Assembly (NCBI GenBank): GCA_004297555.1
Contig: SCSV01000153.1
Location: 1 to 12,417 of the forward strand
Length of the DNA: 12,417 bases
Direction of reading: 5' to 3'
Source: Salinibacterium sp.
GTDB taxonomy: Bacteria; Actinomycetota; Actinomycetes; Actinomycetales; Microbacteriaceae
Numbering within the stretch: the stretch's first letter is position 1; every line of letters starts with the position of its first letter. Under the pieces are notes generated by a model. That model worked only from the letters and a program-made list of their open reading frames with translations, searched no databases and had not been told where the DNA came from. The translations under genes and the position numbers were made by a program. Shown here piece by piece: positions 8,236-12,417 of this stretch.

Positions 8236-8380
8236 CGTGCGCAGCTCGCATGTCTCCGAACTGAAAATTGAGGTGCGACAGGTGAGATTTCGTACAGGAA
8301 ACATCGAGCCACCTCGAATCGCACTAGAAGTAGCCTGTGCGGACGACTAGTAATTTGCGCGGGAGCGGGGAGCGAAAGAC
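8236..8380. promoter_or_regulatory. Divergent regulatory region between glycosyltransferase and two-component genes
   Basis: This 145-bp stretch must hold the promoters of both the glycosyltransferase pair (minus) and the response regulator (plus). A TANNNT-type hexamer, TAGCCT (8331-8336), could serve the regulator gene. Two direct repeats stand out: ACTAG at 8323-8327 and 8346-8350, 23 bp apart, and AGGTG at 8271-8275 and 8280-8284, 9 bp apart. OmpR-family regulators commonly bind direct repeats, so either pair could be a site for the neighbouring regulator. No strong -35 is seen on either strand, and its AT content is higher than that of the flanking genes. Confidence 0.4.
8367..8372 (+). 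promoter_or_regulatory. Ribosome-binding site of the response regulator gene
   Basis: GGGGAG ends 8 nt before the ATG at 8381 and fixes that start. Confidence 0.7.
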
Positions 8381-9058
8381 ATGAAGTCGATCCTCATCGC
8401 CGAAGACGACGAGCATATGGCGGATGCCCTGGAGCGCGGCATTCGCGCCGAGGGCTATGACACGGTCGTCGTCGGCAACGGGATGGATACCCTCATCCAA
8501 GTCGCGACAGAACACTTCGCCGCCGCCGTCATCGACGTGATGCTCCCGAGTATGTCGGGTTTCGAGATCTGCCGCCGTGTGCGTGAAACCGGCAGCACTC
8601 TGCCCATTCTGCTGCTGACCGCCCGCGATGCGGTGCAAGACCGCGTGAGCGGGCTGGATGCCGGCGCCGACGACTATCTGACTAAGCCGTTCAGTTTTCC
8701 GGAGCTCGCCGCGCGCTTGCGCGCGCTCATCCGCCGCGACCCCGCCGAGCAGTGGGCCAAGACCACCGCAGGGGACCTCACTCTTGACTCCCAGTCTCGG
8801 CGCGGGTTCGTCGGCGAGCAGCCACTCTCGCTCAGCCCGAACGAGTTCATGCTGCTGCGCGGGCTAGTTAACCACCTCGGCGTGCCGTCGACGCGGCAGC
8901 AGATTCTCGAGGAGGTCTGGGGCACCGCGACCCACATCGACCCCAACATCGTCGAGCAGTACATCAGCGCTCTGCGCAAGAAGCTCGCGAGCCGGGGCAG
9001 CACCGTCTCCATTGTGACCGTGCGCGGCGTCGGATATTTCGCGACGGTGGTCGAGTGA
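8381..9058 (+). CDS. OmpR-family two-component response regulator
   Basis: Cytosolic DNA-binding regulator of 225 residues. The receiver domain (1-118) has the acidic pocket Glu8-Asp9-Asp10, phospho-acceptor Asp52 (AAVIDVMLPSMSG), Thr80 (LLLTARD) and Lys102 (YLTKPFS). The winged-helix domain (about 128-225) shows LSLSPNEFMLLRGLVNHLG, then a recognition-helix region IVEQYISALRKKL and the wing VRGVGYF. This is the full-length layout of the PhoB/OmpR group. The gene is read divergently from the glycosyltransferase pair and overlaps its kinase gene by 4 nt (GTGA), so the two are one operon. Regulating the adjacent glycosyltransferase genes is an inference from position only. Confidence 0.93.
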   Translation: MKSILIAEDDEHMADALERGIRAEGYDTVVVGNGMDTLIQVATEHFAAAVIDVMLPSMSGFEICRRVRETGSTLPILLLTARDAVQDRVSGLDAGADDYLTKPFSFPELAARLRALIRRDPAEQWAKTTAGDLTLDSQSRRGFVGEQPLSLSPNEFMLLRGLVNHLGVPSTRQQILEEVWGTATHIDPNIVEQYISALRKKLASRGSTVSIVTVRGVGYFATVVE

Positions 9059-10428
9059 GACGTGCCATTCGTTGGTTGCCGAGCCTCTCGATTCGGTGGC
9101 GCATCACGATCGGAAGTGTGCTCGTCGGCGCCGTGCTCTTGACCGCGGCGGCATTCGCGTTTCGACTGCAGATCGAGCAAGTGCAGATCTACTCCGACAA
9201 GAAGCTGCTGTACGACGCGAGCACGCCCTACCTAACCGCGATCAAGAGTCACCCAGATCAGATCGATCCGCCCGGGGGAGAACAGCATGTCGCAGTGCTC
9301 AACGCCTCCAACCACATTGTCGTGTCCAACCTCCCCGAAAATCTTGAGGGGCACCAGATCGGCCTCACACGCCTGAGCGATGGCTCACACTTCACGAGCG
9401 CGCGCGGCTCCAACTACCTCGTCATCGTGCGCACCGTGCACATCGCCGATGGCGATTGGCATGTGCTCGCGACGCGGGATGAACGCCTCACCGCAATCGT
9501 GCTCGACAGGGTGACCGGCGTGCTCGCCGTTGGCGTGCTGGTGCTCCTGGTGGGCTTCGGAATTGCCTCCTGGCTGCTCACCGGCGCTGCCCTGCGGCCG
9601 GTCACCCAGATGCGGTTGCGAGCCGAGACCCTGCGCGCGAGCGGCTCTGACCAGCCGCTCCCGGTCGGTCCGGCCAACGATGAACTCGCCGCTCTCGCCA
9701 CGACGCTCAACGAGTTCATCTCGAGCGTACGAGCGACTGCGGCACGCGAAAAGCAGATGGTGTCGGATGCCAGCCACGAGTTGCGAACACCCATTGCGGT
9801 GCTCAAAGCCCAACTCGAGCTCGCACACCTCAGCGAGGGCGATCCTGCAGCGCTTAAGGCCGACCTTGATCTCGCCGAGGAGTCCGTCGACCGGCTGTCT
9901 GGGCTTGCCACGAACCTGCTCACGCTGTCGAGCTTGGAGGCGGGCGACCAAGACGCGCGCTCGTCGTGGCGGGCGATTGTGGAAGAGTTCGGCGCAGCAT
10001 CCGACCGAGCGCGTTTGCTTGCGCTCGACAAACACGTGGCGGTGGATTTCGATGTCGATGACGGCCCCGAGAACGCGGACTACCCCCTCTCCATCACCCA
10101 CTTCGGGCAGATCGTCGACAACCTCGTGAGCAATGCGGCTCGCGCCGTGCCAGAAACGGGTCGTGTGAGTGCCCGTCTAGAACAGCGGAACGGGCTGCGA
10201 CTGAGCGTGGAAGACTCCGGCCCGGGCATGCCTCCCGAGTTCATTCCCGTCGCCTTCGACCGATTTACGCGGCCCGACGAGCCGCGCGGCGGCGCGACTG
10301 GGGGTAGCGGACTTGGCCTTGCGATCGTGCACGCGATCGTCTCGAACGCTGGGGGCGACGTGACTCTCGCGAATCGCGTAGCGGGCTTCGAGGTGACGGT
10401 GTGGATTCCGCCGGCTCAGGCCGGTTGA
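9055..10428 (+). CDS. Membrane sensor histidine kinase
   Basis: Partner of the preceding regulator, 457 residues. The order is: first membrane helix about 17-37; outside sensor region about 38-148; second helix about 153-176 (VTGVLAVGVLVLLVGFGIASWLL); HAMP linker about 177-230; HisKA with SDASHELRTP, phospho-acceptor His241; then the ATPase domain with N-box QIVDNLVSNAA (Asn356), G1 VEDSGPGMP, F-box FDRFTRPD and G2 GGSGLGLAI. All key residues are present, so it should be active. The sensor region contains VAVLNASNHIVVSNLPENLEG and ADGDWHVLATRDE, faintly like a small Cache-type fold; the signal is unknown. The start is GTG at 9055 inside the regulator's stop codon. Its last 13 nt overlap the convergent ctaA. 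Confidence 0.92.
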   Translation: MRRAIRWLPSLSIRWRITIGSVLVGAVLLTAAAFAFRLQIEQVQIYSDKKLLYDASTPYLTAIKSHPDQIDPPGGEQHVAVLNASNHIVVSNLPENLEGHQIGLTRLSDGSHFTSARGSNYLVIVRTVHIADGDWHVLATRDERLTAIVLDRVTGVLAVGVLVLLVGFGIASWLLTGAALRPVTQMRLRAETLRASGSDQPLPVGPANDELAALATTLNEFISSVRATAAREKQMVSDASHELRTPIAVLKAQLELAHLSEGDPAALKADLDLAEESVDRLSGLATNLLTLSSLEAGDQDARSSWRAIVEEFGAASDRARLLALDKHVAVDFDVDDGPENADYPLSITHFGQIVDNLVSNAARAVPETGRVSARLEQRNGLRLSVEDSGPGMPPEFIPVAFDRFTRPDEPRGGATGGSGLGLAIVHAIVSNAGGDVTLANRVAGFEVTVWIPPAQAG

Positions 10429-11315
10429 CGCTCCCGCAACGAGAGCACGACGGCCGTCATCGCCGAGACTAGGCAGCACGCGAGCACCATGTGGATGTCG
10501 ATGAGCAGGGGCGGCAGACCGAGTCGGGCTTGAGTGATTCCGACCGCGATCTGCACGCCCTCAATGACTAGCAGCAGAATGGCAAAACGGCGGAGGCGCG
10601 GTTCCTTGCGGAGAATCGCACCGACGACGAGCGCGATTGTTACCGCGAAAGTCGCATAGGCAGGCCAGCTGTGCACGTGCTCGAGCCACTCCAGGTCGAG
10701 CCCGTTTCGGGCTGCTGCACTGTCGCCCGCGTGCGGACCGGCACCGGTGGTCAGAATGCCGACGCCGATCGTGATGGCGAGCAACAACGAGTCAAGGTGA
10801 GTGACGCCCTTGAGCCAGCCCGGGGCATCCGATCGCGGTCCTCGCTGACCGAGGTAAACGCGATAGACGAGCACGGTCGCGAGTGCGACGAGTACCACCG
10901 AGAGCACGAAATGCAGCCCCACGACAATCGGGTTCAGGTGGGTGAGCACAGTGATTCCACCAAGCAGCGCCTGCGCCGGGATGCCCAGGCCAAGCAACAG
11001 CGCGAGTCGAAACAGGTCCTTGCGCTCGGTGCGCATCCGCCAGATCAGCACGAACATGACGATCGCAATCAGCACGAGCACGAAGCTCAGCATTCGGTTA
11101 CCGAACTCGATCGCCCCGTGGATGCCCATCTCCGGGGTCGCAACGAGCGAGTCGTCCGTGCAACGGGGCCAGGTCGGGCATCCGAGGCCTGAACCGGTCA
11201 GTCGCACCGCCCCACCGCTCCCGACGATGAGAATATTGGCGACGAGCGACGCGACCGCGAAGAAGCGGATTCGGGCGTCGATGGCGGTCGGCAACGGGGC
11301 GAAAAGGCCTTTCAC
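10416..11315 (-). CDS. ctaA: Haem A synthase (CtaA/COX15 family)
   Basis: Eight-helix membrane enzyme that oxidises the C8 methyl of haem O to a formyl group, giving haem A for cytochrome oxidase. It has 299 residues. Visible features are GGAVRLTGSGLGCPTWPRC with the outer-loop Cys46/Cys52 pair, HGAIEFGNR (His66, Glu70, the conserved catalytic Glu region), LTHLNP and VGLHFVLS (His126, His135), LEHVHSW (His213, His215) and IDIHMV (His275), matching the haem-ligand histidines of the family in the two four-helix halves. The open frame extends up to a GTG at 11345, but a perfect AGGAGGT lies 6 nt before the GTG at 11315, so the shorter protein (MKGLFAPLPTAIDARIRFF) is the better choice. Its 3' end overlaps the histidine kinase gene by 13 nt, and it is divergent from sufB. 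Confidence 0.95.
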   Translation of the reverse strand: MKGLFAPLPTAIDARIRFFAVASLVANILIVGSGGAVRLTGSGLGCPTWPRCTDDSLVATPEMGIHGAIEFGNRMLSFVLVLIAIVMFVLIWRMRTERKDLFRLALLLGLGIPAQALLGGITVLTHLNPIVVGLHFVLSVVLVALATVLVYRVYLGQRGPRSDAPGWLKGVTHLDSLLLAITIGVGILTTGAGPHAGDSAAARNGLDLEWLEHVHSWPAYATFAVTIALVVGAILRKEPRLRRFAILLLVIEGVQIAVGITQARLGLPPLLIDIHMVLACCLVSAMTAVVLSLRERQPA

Positions 11316-11321
11316 AGCCGC

Positions 11322-11328
11322 ACCTCCT
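11322..11328 (-). promoter_or_regulatory. Ribosome-binding site of ctaA
   Basis: On the minus strand this is AGGAGGT, a near-perfect Shine-Dalgarno sequence, 6 nt before GTG 11315. It decides the ctaA start against the in-frame GTG at 11345. Confidence 0.85.
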
Positions 11329-11335
11329 ATTTTTC

Positions 11336-11348
11336 GCCGTGGCACGGC
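11336..11348. repeat. Palindrome GCCGTG-G-CACGGC upstream of ctaA
   Basis: A perfect 6-1-6 inverted repeat between the ctaA ribosome site and the putative -10. In that position it could be an operator that blocks transcription, or a hairpin at the 5' end of the ctaA mRNA. No regulator is identified. Confidence 0.4.
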
Positions 11349-11356
11349 TATAGAAT
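11347..11356. promoter_or_regulatory. Symmetric -10-like element between ctaA and sufB
   Basis: The AT-rich segment GCTATAGAAT reads TAGAAT (11351-11356) on the plus strand, fitting TANNNT for sufB, and TATAGC (11347-11352) on the minus strand for ctaA. One element may serve both directions. From here the ctaA leader would be about 25 nt and the sufB leader about 185 nt. -35 elements are weak on both strands, and sufB may use a promoter nearer its start that I cannot recognise. Confidence 0.35.
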
Positions 11357-11405
11357 TACTTGGTTCAGGAACACAGCCCTATGCCGGGGAGTCAGCGCAG
11401 ACACC

Positions 11406-11418
11406 GGAGCGTCGCTCC
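11406..11418. repeat. Palindrome GGAGCG-T-CGCTCC in the ctaA-sufB region
   Basis: A perfect 6-1-6 inverted repeat with the same geometry, though a different sequence, as the one at 11336-11348. It may be an operator site or a stem in the sufB leader. Confidence 0.35.
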
Positions 11419-11466
11419 CTTGTCCTGTTTCAGTCTATGCAAGCCCCAGCAGTACCCGATCACCGT

Positions 11467-11484
11467 ACCAACGGCACTGTTGGT
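11467..11484. repeat. Inverted repeat ACCAAC-N6-GTTGGT upstream of sufB
   Basis: Perfect 6-bp arms with a 6-nt spacer, 63 bp before the sufB ATG. Size and spacing suit a dimeric regulator's operator or a small mRNA stem-loop. Because sufR is not next to sufB here, it is a candidate site for whatever factor controls the suf operon. Confidence 0.4.
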
Positions 11485-11537
11485 CGAAGTGGGAGGGAAT
11501 GCCGTTGCAGCCACCTCGGTTGGCACCGGTAGGAAAT

Positions 11538-11541
11538 GAGG
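11538..11541 (+). promoter_or_regulatory. Ribosome-binding site of sufB
   Basis: GAGG lies 5 nt before the ATG at 11547. An in-frame ATG at 11499 has GGGAGGG only 1 nt before it, too close to work well, so 11547 is favoured. Confidence 0.55.
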
Positions 11542-11546
11542 TAGTT

Positions 11547-12417
11547 ATGTCCGATGTACTCATCGAGCGTCCTGAGCTCAATAGTCTCGGCCAATACGAG
11601 TTCGGTTGGTCCGACTCCGACACGGCCGGTGCTTCGGCACGCCGTGGGTTGAGCGAGGAGGTCGTGACCGACATCTCCACGCTCAAGAACGAGCCGGCAT
11701 CCATGCTGAAGAACCGCCTGAAGGGCCTCGAACTCTTCCGTCGCAAGCCCATGCCGACCTGGGGCGCCGACCTCACTGGCATCGACTTCGAGAACATCAA
11801 GTACTTCGTGCGCTCCACCGAGAAGCAGGCCGAGAGCTGGGAAGACCTCCCGGACGACATCAAGACCACCTACGAGAAGCTCGGCATTCCCGAGGCAGAG
11901 CGCAAGCGCCTCGTCGCCGGTGTCGCAGCTCAGTACGAGTCCGAGGTCGTGTACCACGCGATCAACGCCGAGCTCGAAGCGCAGGGCGTCATCTTCATGG
12001 ACACCGACACGGCGCTGCGCGAGCACCCCGAGTTCTTCGACGAGTACTTCGGCACGGTCATCCCGGCTGGCGACAATAAGTTCGCGGCCCTCAACACCGC
12101 CGTCTGGTCGGGCGGCTCCTTCGTCTACGTTCCGAAGGGCGTGCACGTCGAGATTCCGCTGCAGGCCTACTTCCGCATCAACACCGAGAACATGGGCCAG
12201 TTCGAGCGCACGCTTATCATCGCTGACGAGGGCTCGTACGTTCACTACATCGAGGGATGCACGGCGCCTATCTACAAGTCGGACTCCCTGCACTCGGCCG
12301 TCGTCGAGATCATCGTGAAGAAGAACGCCCGCGTTCGCTACACGACGATCCAGAACTGGTCGAACAACGTCTACAACCTCGTCACCAAGCGTGCGGTCGC
12401 GCCCTCGTGCGCGATCG
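11547..12417 (+). CDS. sufB: Fe-S cluster assembly scaffold protein SufB, 3' end missing
   Basis: Core of the SufBCD scaffold complex, which builds iron-sulfur clusters in the cytosol. The first 290 residues are visible out of the roughly 470 usual for the family. Recognisable stretches are YEFGWSDSD (17-25), the helical N-terminal part with MLKNRLKGLELFRRKPMPTWG (53-73), and the start of the beta-helix core with SGGSFVYVPKGVHVEIPLQAYFRINTENMGQFERTLIIADEGSYVHYIEGCTAP (188-240) and NWSNNVYNLVTKRA. Cys238 and Cys288 are the visible conserved cysteines. Some actinobacterial SufB proteins, including that of M. tuberculosis, contain an intein; none interrupts this part. The rest of the suf operon (sufD, sufC, sufS, sufU) is expected beyond the right edge but not seen. 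No sufR gene lies between ctaA and sufB. Confidence 0.95.
   Translation, partial: MSDVLIERPELNSLGQYEFGWSDSDTAGASARRGLSEEVVTDISTLKNEPASMLKNRLKGLELFRRKPMPTWGADLTGIDFENIKYFVRSTEKQAESWEDLPDDIKTTYEKLGIPEAERKRLVAGVAAQYESEVVYHAINAELEAQGVIFMDTDTALREHPEFFDEYFGTVIPAGDNKFAALNTAVWSGGSFVYVPKGVHVEIPLQAYFRINTENMGQFERTLIIADEGSYVHYIEGCTAPIYKSDSLHSAVVEIIVKKNARVRYTTIQNWSNNVYNLVTKRAVAPSCAI

Noticed and set aside
11316..11345. ctaA starting at the GTG at 11345
   Set aside because: The extension would translate the AGGAGGT ribosome site itself, which is ideally spaced for GTG 11315.
11499..11546. sufB starting 16 codons earlier at the ATG at 11499
   Set aside because: GGGAGGG is only 1 nt from that ATG, MPLQPPRLAPVGNEVV does not look like a SufB N-terminus, and the ATG at 11547 has a usable GAGG.
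12247..12270. Possible intein insertion near Cys238 of SufB
   Set aside because: The SufB sequence reads straight through YIEGCTAPIYKSDSLHS with no insertion.
1..12417. Mobile element, CRISPR array, tRNA/rRNA, toxin-antitoxin or defence system
   Set aside because: No transposase or integrase, no spaced repeat array, no cloverleaf or rRNA signature and no defence-type domains were found; nearly all the sequence is covered by recognised genes of uniform composition.

Overview
The window is GC-rich, gene-dense chromosomal DNA that looks actinobacterial, most likely Micrococcales and probably Microbacteriaceae. This rests on protein style (GIREHAM-type transketolase, 370-residue transaldolase, CtaA with a GCPTWPRC loop), frequent GTG starts, 4-nt coupled overlaps, and gene order. 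The order tkt-tal, then ctaB, then ctaA, then sufB matches the actinobacterial layout known for example from Mycobacterium tuberculosis. The family assignment is inference; no marker RNA is present.

Layout. Positions 1-4459 (minus) hold a carbon-metabolism operon, tkt-tal-pgi. tkt and tal are 9 nt apart, tal and pgi overlap by 4 nt, and pgi runs off the left edge. A 247-bp divergent promoter region (4460-4706) separates tkt from ctaB (4707-5636, plus), a haem O synthase that appears to be transcribed leaderless. Between ctaB and ctaA sits a four-gene block (5573-10428). It has a minus-strand pair (a GT39-like membrane glycosyltransferase followed by a GT2 polyprenyl-phosphate sugar synthase fused to a GtrA-like membrane domain) and, divergently, an OmpR-type response regulator with its histidine kinase. 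ctaA (haem A synthase, minus) is convergent with the kinase. A 231-bp divergent region then leads into sufB (plus), which runs off the right edge.

How the genes work together. Tkt, Tal and Pgi interconvert pentose- and hexose-phosphates. CtaB and CtaA make haem O and then haem A for the terminal oxidase. SufB is the scaffold of Fe-S cluster assembly. The glycosyltransferase pair fits a lipid-linked sugar donor made by GT2, moved by the GtrA-like part, and used by the GT39 enzyme on the outer face of the membrane. The two-component system next to it may control envelope genes, but its targets are not visible.

I see no mobile element, CRISPR array, tRNA, rRNA or clearly novel system. The points worth a second look are the glycosylation/two-component block packed without gaps between the two haem A genes, the absence of sufR before sufB, several short dyads in the two divergent promoter regions, and an apparent excess of the hexamer GGATGC/GCATCC.
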